64,000 nt of DNA from Gnetum montanum (lineage: Eukaryota; Streptophyta; Gnetopsida; Gnetales; Gnetaceae): contig MNCI01014982.1 in assembly GCA_015680685.1 (NCBI GenBank), forward strand, positions 409,026 through 473,025. The letters run 5' to 3'. Shown here one piece after another: positions 10,690-21,559 of this stretch. The translations under genes were made by a program, and so were the position numbers. Position 1 is the first letter of the stretch, and each line of letters starts with the position of its first letter. The notes under the pieces are model-generated. The model made no database searches. It was not told where the DNA came from and was given only the letters and a program-made list of their open reading frames with translations.

Positions 10690-12100
10690 TTTCTTGACAT
10701 ACAAAAAGATCAAAAAAATGTTATATGATTTAATAACTTTAAAATTTTTATCTTAGATTAGCTTATTTTTACCTTTAAAAAGGAAAATTTATTAACCATA
10801 TTAAAATTTGATTCTTCTTCTTAGATGTCATCTCTTGGAAATTCTTCATTTAATATTTTTTTTAAATAAATTTTTCATTATCTAAAATTTTGTTATCTTT
10901 ATCAAAATTGTATCATTTTACTCCTTGATGCATTTTGACATGGTCAATATATTGATATTTCTTCTAACTTGTATATAGATTTTTATTTTTTCTTTATTAC
11001 TAACTAATCATAAACATCATCTAAGATCTTTTGTTTAGCATTGACTACTAATTTTATCTCCTTCTTTGTTATTTTGTACATTATCCTATCTTCTTAGTTT
11101 TTTTTTTGCTACCATTCCTTAAAGCATTTTTTATTCTTTTGAATAGCATGTTTTATTTCATCACTCTACCACCATACCTCCTTTGGAGTTTACTCTTCAC
11201 CTTTTTGCATCAATTATATCATTTTTAATTTTATAAATGAACCTTTTAATTTGACATCAAATGAAATTTATAAATTAATCCAAATGATAAAAGCTTTCTT
11301 TAAGTAATCATTCTTTGAATAAGGTGATGTCCTTCTTCAAATTATATCTTTTTATGAATCTAGTTCCTTTTCTCATGCTACTTTTGAAGCTTTGTATAGC
11401 TAATTCCATGACCATCAATCAATGCTAGCAAGTAAGTTTGTCTTAAAATATATTATTACAATCTTTGCAAATGGTTCAGTCTCTTTTATGCAATAGTAAA
11501 TAGTTCCATTATGTTTTATCTTTCTCACTCTTATATGTAATTAGATATTCTTCCTTCTTCTAGATGTAGCTATTTCACTCTCCAAATCCATGTCCTCCAT
11601 GATCCTTTCATATCCCACTTTTATAGATGCAATGTTATCATTCAATTTACCTCCACTTAATATACTTTCTTGTTGAGGGAATTTATTGAAGCACAAAATT
11701 TATTTAATCATAAAAATATTACTTGATAAAATATTTTTAGACTAATTTGTGAAGCATATACACTAATGATATTAATGATCTTAGTTCCAAGTACAATTTT
11801 TATTTTGATAATCCAATCACCATTGCAATATACTTCTACCATATTATCATTGATAGATTAATCAATGATGATATCCAATGCATTTTGATGATTTTTCATT
11901 CATGAGTAGATAAGCTTGTAACTATTGACTAATTTTTAACCTTTTTCCCTTTCTCATCATGTTTCGTAAAGGCAAGCAATGCTAGTTTTTTATCTTTTCA
12001 TTACATTACTAATTTCCAAAAAAACATTTCCATAAGAGTACTACTATTCCAAGTTCTCATTTGAAATTTTTGCTACTAGAATTCTTGATCAACAATTATT
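10690..12100 (-). pseudogene. RTE-like LINE ORF2 relic (endonuclease to RT start)
   Basis: Minus-strand fragments in several frames match the order of a plant RTE-type LINE ORF2. At about 12,085 there is an endonuclease start (MRTWNSSTLMEMFF). At about 11,900-11,760 a peptide with WIIKIKIVLGTKIINIISVY corresponds to the APE-type endonuclease block. At about 11,180-10,980 HAIQKNKKCFKEW, EDRIMYKITKKEIKLVV and the following residues match the conserved linker upstream of the RT. At about 10,850 EFPRDDI marks the start of the RT region, and then the similarity stops. The copy is truncated at its 3' side and full of stops and frameshifts. Confidence 0.6.
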
Positions 12101-12892
12101 TCTAAAATGGGAGTCCTTTTCTAATTCCACAATATGTAGATATCTAAGTTATGTATCATGTTTGGAGGATGTCCTAGCAAATGCTTGGTTACTTTCCACA
12201 ATAATTGAACCTATGAGTGTTGTGCATCATATTTGAAAAATGTACTAGGATTTATAAAAATTTAAAATTGAAGCATGTGTGCCCTTGAAAAATATTATTG
12301 CCATAATAATAAGTTAACTAATATAAGAAATATAGTAGTATCTCAAGCAATAATTAAATTTTCAACTCATTCATACAATGTAGCAAGCTTACTAAGTAGT
12401 TAAAGTACACTATCATTGGTGTACATATAGAAGAAAGTAATAGTTTTGTAATTAATTTTCTAATATATGAAATAGTTATTCTTTGCTATAGTGATCAATT
12501 TTTGGAATTGAAATCTTTATTATGTACCTCAAGGCCATATAATCAACATGATATTTTGGAAAAACTTAAATAGAATAAAAAGATGTCTCAAGAAAAAATT
12601 AAACTTGCAATGTATTAAAAAAATAAATTAAGTTATGCTCTCATTGAGCCTCATTTATTAAAGTGGCTATAAAAAATTAAAAATAATTGAACTATTTAAT
12701 AAATTATATCATGTTAAATTTTAATATTAATAATAATAACATGCAATGTTAACTCTATTTTTTATAGACAAAGCTAAGATGATGATGAATACTATGTAAT
12801 GAGGCCTTGTAGTGGAACACTCTTATAGTAGATGATATCTCCTATGCTATGTGGGTAGGGATTATGATACTAGCCCTGAGTTTTCTTATCTC
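12101..12892. other. Unassigned AT-rich sequence
   Basis: No frame or known repeat supported. The left part may be the 5' untranslated region of the LINE relic. Confidence 0.3.
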
Positions 12893-12919
12893 ATAATAAT
12901 AATAATAATAATAATAATA
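12893..12919. repeat. (AAT)n microsatellite
   Basis: About nine consecutive AAT/ATA units. It lies roughly 130 bp 3' (minus strand) of the tRNA-like SINE head at 13.05-13.11 kb and could be part of that SINE's simple-repeat tail. Confidence 0.8.
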
Positions 12920-13045
12920 TGACAAATTTAGGGGATATTAAAACTCAAAATAATAAAGAGGTGTGTTGAAACCTTAAATATTTTTGTTAACAATATTTAC
13001 CCCAAATACATATAGTTAAATTAAAACTTAATAAATTAATATTTT

Positions 13046-13113
13046 CCACTAGAATCAAACCCATAACTTGAAGTTACCAAATCAAGATTCCTACCACTAG
13101 GCTAACACATCAT
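13046..13113 (-). mobile_element. tRNA-derived SINE head
   Basis: On the minus strand an A-box-like TAGCCTAGTGGTAGG is followed about 30 nt later by a B-box-like GGGTTTGATTCTAGTGG. The spacing and sequences match an internal RNA polymerase III promoter of a tRNA-derived plant SINE. There is no cloverleaf good enough for a functional tRNA, and no acceptor-stem pairing. The body probably continues left toward the (AAT)n tract at 12.9 kb, giving roughly 220 bp. The 3' end and any target duplication are not defined. Confidence 0.55.
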
Positions 13114-14623
13114 TGTTTAAACCTAAGAGAATGAGTATTAATGCATCCCATGAAATATAATCAATAAGATATTTTAGAATAATTGTAGAACAATATAATA
13201 ATCAATATAATAATCCCTTAAGTACTGCTTGAATTAGTAAATGTTTTTATAATAAGTTAATTATCAAGTACATGGAAAAAAAATAAGGCCAATGTTGGCT
13301 ACTTGAACTTGACAAATGATCCTTTAAATTTTATGTTTTAACTAACTATGAGCTAGAATACAAGTAAGAAACTAATCATGGTTTAGACTATGAGTCACAA
13401 TTCTATGATTTTCTTGAGATCACAAACAATAGTGCAATTATATTATAATCATGGTGGATACTACAAGTTAGTTATGAGCTAGCAACAAGGTACACTAAAG
13501 ATAAAGGTAAAAAAATTTACTATTCCTAAAAATTAGTAAGACTACAAGTGGACCATAACTTGTAGTGAGATTGTAGTAGCTAATGTGAGCATTTCACAAG
13601 TCAGTCTAAAAAAATTTTCAACACTAATTGCAAGTCAACAGAAAGCCAAACAAGAGGTCAAGGTGAGGTTGCACATGCTAAAAAATCCATGCTTGGTTTA
13701 GGAATATTTTTCAGCCTTGTCAATGATATGTTTATCCTTTTGTGAAAATTTCAAATTTTGATGCTTTATTAAATTATTTATTTTATGTTTTTTTTCCAAC
13801 ATAGTTTGTTTGATTGTACATGGCTATGATTGCTTGTATAGTCATGTAAATATTTTACTATAGCCACATGATATTGGAACATATATTTTAAGCACATGCT
13901 AGTTTATATCTTTAGTATTTTTCTATCTTTTTATTTAATGTACTCTAATCTTGCTATTATGTAAGAACAATTATCATTTAGATAATCAAACTATGCACAA
14001 TTGGAAGAGGGATTATCTTCATGTATAGTCATTGGTATTTTACATTTTGAATTATAAATTTTTCAGGAAAATTCATAAGCTCATTAAAGGACAAATTATC
14101 GAAAAGTATATCCATGATAATCAATAGCAAAAATGGATATACTTAAAACAAAAGAAAAAAAGAAGGAGAATAATATTTCTATTGAATAATCCAAATGTGT
14201 TAGATGATTTATGACATCAGGAAAGAAAAAACAACATTGACATCAAATGAAAAAATTAACAATAATAACAAAAATAAAGCAAACAAGCCAAAACATAAAG
14301 AAGAGAATAGCAAACAAGGCCCCAATAAGGTGATCACTCTTTCTATTCCTTATTTTTCTCTTCTGTTAGCCATAGCCACATGGTAGGAGTCATCTAGTTA
14401 GCCTACATTTAGATGGTATAGAGTGGTAGAGCATAGAGATTTAGGAAATTCAAGAAATATATGTCATATTAATCTAGTAGCTTGTTCCTATTGGTTTTAT
14501 TGTGTAGAATATTGAAGACATTTTATAGTAGTTTAAAACACTAAGTTTCCTTCTTCTTTTGTTAATGACTCTTGGCCATGAGCCACTTGGTAGTTTTCTT
14601 GATGAGCTCTTATGAGGTCTAAT
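13114..14623. other. Unassigned AT-rich sequence
   Basis: No coding or repeat signal that I can support; frames are short and of low complexity. Confidence 0.3.
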
Positions 14624-14715
14624 GATAAAGTTCTAGAATGTTATAAGGGTGGATATGCATGTTGTTGATGATAAAGTTCTAGAATATTGTAAGGGTGGAT
14701 ATTCATGTTGTTGAA
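14624..14715. repeat. 46-bp tandem duplication
   Basis: GATAAAGTTCTAGAAT starts at 14,624 and again at 14,670. The two adjacent 46-bp units match almost throughout, including AAGGGTGGATAT and CATGTTGTTGA. A simple two-copy tandem duplication. Confidence 0.8.
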
Positions 14716-14959
14716 TATTTTACATGTGTACTTGATGGTTAGCAATTAACTCATGAGAATTAGGCTCATTATTCTCACAGTTGTGGATCTCCACCATCTT
14801 ATGTTTGAAAAGTTTGGGATGCATGAGAAAATTCATTGATGGCACTTAAGTTGGGTTTGTAGGGGATGGATTAGAATCATTATCATCTAAAGAAGAATTA
14901 TGTTAACAAGCATCAAATGGCATGCCAAGATGGGACTGGGAAGAGGATTGTTGTTGTTG

Positions 14960-14964
14960 NNNNN
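14960..14964. other. Assembly gap (5 N)
   Basis: Five unknown bases between a (TTG)n run and an extremely G-rich tract. The gap size is probably arbitrary. Confidence 0.95.
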
Positions 14965-15045
14965 TGGTGGGGGTGTGGGGGTGTGGGAGCATTTGTGGTA
15001 GGGCAGGGTGGTGGGGGTGTGTTGGGGAGGGGGGCAAAGGATGGG
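14965..15045 (+). repeat. G-rich tract with quadruplex potential
   Basis: Several runs of three to six G occur within about 80 bases (such as GGTGGGGGTGTGGGGGTGTGGG in two parts, and later GGAGGGGGG), in a window that is otherwise AT-rich. At least four closely spaced G-runs can form a G-quadruplex. It borders the 5-N gap, so the difficulty of sequencing it may have caused the gap. Confidence 0.6.
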
Positions 15046-15932
15046 AAGGAGAAAAGAAGAAGGGACAGGGATCACAAGATGGACATTAAGCATCTATAAG
15101 AAGAAAGGTGAATGACAAATGTAACACTACACTAACAAGATATAGACTAGAAAGGTATTATGTAAAGAAAATAAAAATATTTAAGTAAAAAATACAACTT
15201 AAGAAAATTACACGAAGCTAAGAAATATATGAGGAATAAAATAATAGGATACATAAAATAGGCACATAGGGACAAAAAAATGTTAGAGAAATAAAAAGAA
15301 AAACATGGATTATAGTGATAATAGTCCCATACATACAAAATCTAACATATCTACTAATAAAAATAGTTCAAAGCCTTATTTCCCAAGCCAAAAATAACTT
15401 AATAGAATACAAGAAAAATAGAAGAAAAATTATATATATAATGATACAACATTAAAAAGGCATTAGGCTCTAACAATGATAAAATAGCTATATAAAAATA
15501 AATAAAAATATCTAATGCTATAGAAATAGAAACCCATGACAAAGTTAGACCTATAATAAAAAGATAGGGAAATAAAAATCCTTACAATCACATACATGCA
15601 TTACATAATACAAAAATCCCAAATAAAAATTATCTCTTAGAAAAAAACATGCAACTAAACACATAATGGCTAAACTAGAAATGCATTAAAATCAATGAGC
15701 TAAATATTATCTTGTACATCTAACTCTACTTCCTCACAACTAATTGAATTACTTAGAAGACACAAAAATATAATGAAAATCATTTCCAAGATTGAGTATA
15801 AAAACAAAATACAAATACTTCTTTATGAATTTTGGATTCATGTATCAGGTAGGTGAATGTTCATTCATAAGAGGGGTAGCTACGAGTAAGAGGCCTGTGA
15901 AGTCATAGCTACTACTAAAATAGATCATAGCC
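15046..15932. other. Unassigned, probable 5' region of element B0
   Basis: AT-rich and A-rich with no sustained frame. It lies directly upstream of the gag start of the outermost Tat-like element, so it probably includes that element's leader. No LTR border recognised. Confidence 0.3.
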
Positions 15933-16540
15933 ATGGCATAATCTTCTAATTTAGATTTATTTAAGCTAAAAAGGCTTAGTAATTTGAGGAGAAATCATGG
16001 ATTCTCTAAAGGATTAAATGAAAGAGGTCACAAGATAGGTAATGCCAAGCATGAGATAGGCTTCTTACTTACACCAAATATTCTCAAGCTTATGGTAGAA
16101 TATGAATGGGATAATGATCTTCCTCCTTTTCTTCCTAATTTGAACTATCTCATTAAATTGGATCATGAAGAAGCTAAGAAGATTGTATAGTTCATCATGG
16201 AACTAGAAAAATTATAGGAAAGACTACATATTGAATTAGCTAAGATGAAAAATATCTTGGATCAACCTCTTGATCCTCAAATCATTATTAGAGGATAAAG
16301 GTGGAGTATAGAATTTGAATAAGATCTTCACTTAATAGATGAATATGAATACCAACTAGCTAAAGGGATTAAGAAGATCAATCCTCTATCATATTGTATA
16401 CATAACATCAACATCATGACTACTGAAAATTCTTCACATGGATCTATTTTTCCTAGCATGGAATCATCTAACCTTAGACTTCACTTGCTCTCTATTCCTC
16501 TATGTTACCATCTATTCTCTCCCAATAATCTTAGTATTAT
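15933..16540 (+). pseudogene. gag: Tat-like gag N-terminus, outermost element B0 (left half)
   Basis: Starts ATGGCA at 15,933 in a context (GATCATAGCC before the ATG) matching the gag start of element B at 28,291. The two proteins align along their length: for example AKHEIGFLLTPNILKLMVEYE here and AKQELGYDLTIDVLKLIEKYE in B, then NDLPPFLPN/HNLPPSLLD and a DQPLDP/DQPLSS block. The frame ends abruptly at 16,540, where the 5' LTR of element B begins. Gag resumes at 51,352, beyond B's 3' LTR, so B0 was interrupted by insertion of B. Confidence 0.75.
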
Positions 16541-17399
16541 TGTACCTACTTTGGATTTTTTCAACAAGTCAAACACTTGGGTATATTCTATGGCTTTCTA
16601 TCATTCAAAGCTATTTTAAGTAGTCTATATTTGATGTCCTACATCATTTGCAACATTGCTTCTAGTCTCCTATATTCAACTTGATAGAAATGATGTATTT
16701 CATCATTCTCCATGTTGTTTTGGCTTCACTTTTAGTTTTGACATTTGGCATTAGCTTCAACATCAATTTCATCTATATCTTTTGACATCTTACATCAAAC
16801 TTATTTTAACATCTTGCATCAAAATTTTGGCATTCCATGTTAATCTCATCTTCAATGTCTAATGTTAGCTTGCATCTTTAGCTCTTGAAATTTCATGTTA
16901 AATTAGTTTTGACATCTTACATCAAGCTTTCAAAGTTAGATATCAATCTCATTTTTTGACATCCAATGTTAGCTTTTGACATCAAGCATTAATCTTTTGA
17001 CATATGGCATTAAACTTTACTTTTTGCATCATTTCTACTATCCAAAACTTTCTAGAAGATTCTATGAAATCCACTACATCATTCTTGCATAGTCTATAAG
17101 GAATTTTTAGTCTATATATAGGAGGCTACTCCTAAATGTATAGGGATTAACATCTATAACCATCCAACTAGCATTTTAGCTTCTAAAATATTTGTTGTCC
17201 CTTTTCTCTCTCTTCTACTTTCTCTTTCCCCCTCTTATTGACATATTATCCTCTTCATGCTATCTTCCTAACATACTAAAATTTGATAAGAATTAGATAA
17301 ATACACTAATTTGATCTTTCCTTTACAATCATTAGCTACTAGATTTGCTTATTGTTCTTATTGGATTTACATTAATGTGCTTATTAGAGTAAGAACAGG
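16541..17399 (+). repeat. Element B 5' LTR, left part
   Basis: Begins TGTACCTACTTTGG and matches the 3' LTR from TGTACCCACCC at 49,942. Shared landmarks include AGTCTATATTTGATGTCCTACATCATTTGC, written here as two joined pieces, and the TATA region. The U3 is filled with degenerate TTTTGACATC...ATCAA repeats. The LTR is cut at 17,399 by element A and resumes at 27,388. Confidence 0.8.
17111..17122 (+). promoter_or_regulatory. Element B 5' LTR TATA box
   Basis: TCTATATATAGG followed by AGGCTACTCC. The same box, CTATATATAGGAGG, occurs at the matching position of the 3' LTR (about 50,527). This is the probable transcription promoter of B. It now lies 280 bp from the insertion point of element A. 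Confidence 0.65.
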
Positions 17400-18245
17400 T
17401 GATGAGCGGTGAGGTACCCCTATGATCAACCATACAAATACAAGTGTTACCTGCTATCCAATTCAACTCCAAGGACTAAGTACTTATGCGCCTTCACAGA
17501 ACAAGGATGGGTTAGGTGATCATTTTCTTCCCAAGCTTACTCGTATGGCACGATTGTATGGTTAAGTAAACATGAGGTATATGATTTTTATGCTTTTTTA
17601 TGTTTTATGTCTTGGTGCTAAAGAGGTAATAAGTGAATTAATTGAATAACTAATTTAAATTAACTAGTCAGCTAGGTCCTAACTAGTCCTAACACCAACA
17701 TCCATTCCCACTTTCTGTACACATCTTGAACTAGTGCAACACTACTAGGATTACCAAACGCTAATCGTTATTGGGTTGCCAAGTGTTCCATGCATGCTTA
17801 AAGTGGTCATACTGAGTGTTCTTACTTGTGAAAATTAATGAATCAATAAAAGCAACATTAATTAACTAATGAAAGCATTAAAGAACTATAAATAGCATTA
17901 AGGGTGAGAGATAAGCTATTCTAAATGTTGCGAGGTTTATCACAAAGTTCATATTTATTTTTAGACATAAGGTGTGCTTAGGTACACAATGCTTGAATAA
18001 AGATCCATTCACTTTATGACTCCTACTCTAGGCACTCAGAAATAATTCTAACTTTGAGAGGGAGAAACTACAAGAGTTCGGGTAAGGGACTAGTAACTAA
18101 CTACCAAACCAAGTGCACCCACCTCTTATTTATAGGCAACAAGATAGGTCCCGATACCAGATGTCTGATATTGCATGATAGGATTTGATATCGCAAACCT
18201 GATATCACAGATGCGATATCGCAACCCTAATATCATGGCTCATTG
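17400..18245 (-). repeat. Element A 3' LTR
   Basis: 846 bp, plus-strand ends TGATGAGC... and ...GCTCATTG. It matches the right LTR along its length (GGTGAGGTACCCCTATG, TTCTTCCCAAGCTTACTC, ATTGGGTTGCCAAGTGTTCCA and others). Hexamers of GATATC type at 18,153, 18,167, 18,187, 18,201, 18,215 and 18,229 form the 14-bp-phased array of the U3. Confidence 0.88.
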
Positions 18246-18258
18246 TACCCCCACTATT
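18246..18258 (-). other. Element A polypurine tract
   Basis: On the minus strand AATAGTGGGGGTA lies directly before the 3' LTR. The same position holds AGTCATGGGGGTA in element D and a decayed AGTTGTGAAGGTA in C. This is where plus-strand DNA synthesis is primed in LTR elements. Confidence 0.7.
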
Positions 18259-18461
18259 GAATGAAAAATCATCCTTGAGTTCCTTACAAAATATTGGGAA
18301 GGTATGGGATTATTGACTAAATGACAACTGACAATGACATGGGATAATAAACTTAGAGTGCCCAGGGAATAGATCGATAAATATATTACAGCATTAGTGT
18401 TCATGCCCATTTTGGTGAACACTATACATAGATGACATCTAGACCCTCATTCGACAACTCG

Positions 18462-18489
<28 letters not shown>
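18462..18489. repeat. (GA)n microsatellite
   Basis: About 13 GA units in the 3' spacer of element A. Not seen at the equivalent place in C or D. Confidence 0.9.
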
Positions 18490-18494
<5 letters not shown>

Positions 18495-18838
18495 GAAGTG
18501 AGGCACATTGTTGCCGATGTTGAAACTGTGCACACCATTGTTCATCCATAGCCACATGTCCAAACTTGTTCCTTACATAAATGATCCAGCTCCAATCCAT
18601 CCTGAGTGCTCCCTCTTATCCCAGTCCATTGTTCATGTAATCACCATCTACACACACAACACACTCACGGATTAGCAAGGGTAGATAAAACCTAATGCAG
18701 CTAATACCTTGCCTCAATATAAAACACATTGTCTAGGTTGTGGGTATGGCAGATACTGGGTTAGAGGTTTATGACTGATAACTACCCAAGGTGTAGGGGT
18801 AAGATAATTATGGAATGGAAAAATTTATGACAGGGCCG

Positions 18839-18976
18839 CCATGGCTAAGAGCAAACCTCTGGTGGTAATAGGGTGGAAAACTTTAAAGAACAAGAAGGAT
18901 AAGAGAAACAACAATGGTGAAGTCAATAAAATAAAAGAAAAAATGGATGTCATTAATGAGGTGAATGAGAAATAGT
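18839..18976 (+). CDS. Small ORF with strong start context, antisense in element A
   Basis: GCCGCCATGG, an ideal eukaryotic start context, opens a 45-codon plus-strand frame, Met-Ala-Lys-Ser-Lys-Pro, rich in Lys/Asn/Glu (KNKKDKRNNNGEVNK). After a TAG the same frame stays open for about 43 more codons (VEGKELNNCTRKECNGSS...), so an older product may have been longer. It lies between integrase and the 3' LTR and runs antisense to the element. Antisense ORFs in this position are known in some Tat elements. The downstream DNA is shared with C and D but decayed there. The function is unknown and chance is possible. Confidence 0.25.
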
Positions 18977-19583
18977 TGATTGTGAGAAATGTTGAAGGGA
19001 AAGAGCTTAACAATTGCACCAGAAAGGAATGCAATGGATCCTCCCGAAAGCAGGCTCATGCCTTGAATGCCTTGACAAACCTACAAACCAAAAGTCCATA
19101 GGCTCTTGGAATGACATATGGAAAAAATTGTTAAGAACTTACCCACAAGTGTTTTACCAAAGACTAACAATGCATCAACCAAGATATAGACTCATCATAA
19201 AACTAGCAATGAGGTGCAATGTGGAAAGAAATATGGAAAGAGGGGAGAGAATGGGATGGGGTCCCAAAATTAAGGTGGTGTAAAGTCTCTTGTGTAATAT
19301 GTGGTTAAGGTGACTTAATAAAATTCTATCCAAATCCATATTCAACTATCCACATCCAGTGACTTCACATCAACACACTTAACCAACCCATCCTCCCGAA
19401 GTAACAAGACTGCATCCACAGAGCCACCACCATCCCAACAAGAGAAGAAGTAAAAAATGAGAAAGGGCCTTAGTTAGAGGCAACCTTCAGGCATGGGTAA
19501 CATATCTTTCCAGTGCCATAACCAATGCTTGTAGCCCATGTTTCTTTATTATGTCTAAGGGGTGTGCTTTGAATTCCCACCAG

Positions 19584-19603
19584 TTTTTTTTTTTTTTTTT
19601 TTT
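19584..19603. repeat. Poly(T) tract (20 T)
   Basis: Uninterrupted run of 20 T in the spacer of element A, equivalent to poly(A) on the element's coding strand. Confidence 0.9.
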
Positions 19604-20179
19604 GTGAGAACCACACCATGAAAAAACTTATTTGATTTAGTCAACTTCCTGATATTTGATCAAGAGCAAGATGGCAAATAACCTATGAAGAACATCCAAG
19701 TACCTGAGAGAATAGCCAGCACAAATGTGTTAAATCCCCTTGAGGTCACACCCTTTTCCATCCATTTGAATCTTTCCTTAGTTTGAAGAGAACTAAGGCA
19801 CCAATTCATTAATAAGTTTTCTTTAGAAAGGGATAGTACATTTCCAAAACAAGGGAGATCATAGAGTTGTATGGATAATTGGGTGATGTGGAGTCATTGC
19901 CTATTTTATCAAAAGAAACCATACTTAGCATCAACACTAAAAGTAAAAGGTAAAAACCAAACATTAGCAATCAACACTTATTATAACACAACCCACCATC
20001 GTAAGCACTTATTATGTGACGGATAAGAATAAATCAAACAAAGAAATAGTAAAAATGTTAATGATGATGTAAAAAAAATAAGTAAAGATGAAAAATATGT
20101 AAAACAAAAATGTATAAAAGTAAAGGAATTGAGAGCTTAGAATGGTTAGCATTGGTTGCCATCTCCCCCATGACTGAGT

Positions 20180-21400
20180 TGGAAGGAGGAGATCCGAAGT
20201 AATGAGAAATATTGTCCATCAACAGAGGTAGTATTAGTACTGGCTATTTTAGGCTAATGGAAGGGTTTGGTTTGCTGGATGTTGACCAATAACTTCTTAT
20301 TTTGGCTTTCAGATTTGTAGATCATCATGGCCCCTGAAGGAAACATTTCATGAATAATATAATGTCCTTCCCATAGCATTTGAAATTTAGTTCTTTGGGG
20401 TACATGTGTGGGATATCAATAAAGAACCTTATCTCCCAGTTGGTATTTGACTTTCCTAATCTTTAGGTCATGACATTGTTTGTTAAAGGCCTTATGTAGT
20501 TCATTAGATGACAGGGTGGCTAATCAGTTTTCATTTAGCAAGTTAAGGTTCATTAGCCATTCTTTTTGTGCTAGATTGAGGTCAAAGTTAAGGTCACATG
20601 TTTTGGATAGTGTACGGAGCTCCACTTCAATAGGAAGCATCAGAACTTTATCGTACACTAACTCATAGGGAGAGTAGCCTATAGAGAGTTTTCATGTGAA
20701 GCGATATGCCTAGAGAGCATTGTTTAGTTTGGTGCTCCAGTATCACCTATACTTGCTAATGGTTCATGTCAATATTTTTGTAATCTCCCTATTGGTAACC
20801 TCGACTTGACCATTCTCTTGAGGATGATATGGTGCAGTCAGTTTGTGCTCAACTCCTAAGCGTTGCATTAACTTTCAAAAATTCAAACCTATAAAGTGTG
20901 TACCATTGTCAGAAATAAGTGCATGAGGAATGCCAAACCTATTTATGATTTTTTGTTAAATAAATCATGCAGTGGTAGATGATGTATAGTCTATAACAAT
21001 GGCTGCTTCTGCCCACTTAGTAAAATAGTCAATAGCAACAATAATGTAGGCTTTTCCATTGGACATTGGTGTAATAGGCCCCATAAAATCAATTCCGCAT
21101 ATGTCGAAAGGTTCTAAAGGTTGAATCCATTGTTGTAGATCCTCCATTCTAGCAGTCATTTCCCCATCATGTTGGAAGTGCTCACAAGATTGGACGAAAT
21201 AATGAGCATCCTAGAATAATGTAGGCCAATAATATCCTACAAGCAAGATTTTTATGGTTGTTTGTCTCCCCGCATAATGACCCCCACAAGGGCCCTCATG
21301 AGCATCTTGGAGAACTCGCAATTGATCTACATCGAGAACACACCATTGAACCAAGCCATCAGGACATATCTTATAAAGGTGTTTGTTGATTTCCATGAAA
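20180..21400 (-). pseudogene. Element A integrase
   Basis: Three blocks in order on the minus strand. First, an HHCC-like domain at 21,396-21,190 (AHEGPCGGHYAGRQTTIKIL, GYYWPTLF, then HYFVQSCEHFQ, where the last Cys of the usual CxxC is Phe). Second, the catalytic core with FDICGIDFMGPITP (first Asp, near 21,090), AIDYFTKWAEA, SDNGTHF (second Asp, 20,893-20,913) and HPQENGQVEVTNREI (Glu, near 20,815). Third, a C-terminal region ending near 20,200 with YQLGDKVLY and FQMLWEGHYIIHEMFPSGAMMI, a G-patch-like C-terminal fold. No chromodomain was seen. The D, D, E residues are retained, but in-frame stops (mostly TAG, TAA) kill the ORF. Confidence 0.85.
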
Positions 21401-21559
21401 TATTTGGCTCAGTGAAGAAACTATTGTTTCTTTTTAACATCTAACACTTGTGGTGTTTTTTGTGAAAACAAATAAGTGAGAATGCTACTATACCAATTTG
21501 TATCAGTGGGTAAGTGATTGTTTATCACACTTGCAAAGAGGAGTTCATCAGGGAAACTG

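Noticed and set aside
13046-13113. Functional tRNA gene
   Set aside because: A and B boxes are present, but there is no good acceptor stem or anticodon arm and the B box is mutated; a SINE head fits better.
14204-14386. 60-codon plus-strand frame
   Set aside because: Asn/Lys low-complexity translation of A-rich DNA, no ATG context or family match.
16740-17050. Ordered regulatory array of GACATC words in element B's LTR
   Set aside because: The TTTTGACATC...ATCAA words are frequent but irregularly spaced and spread through neighbouring AT-rich DNA; too degenerate to claim a phased array like that of A, C and D.
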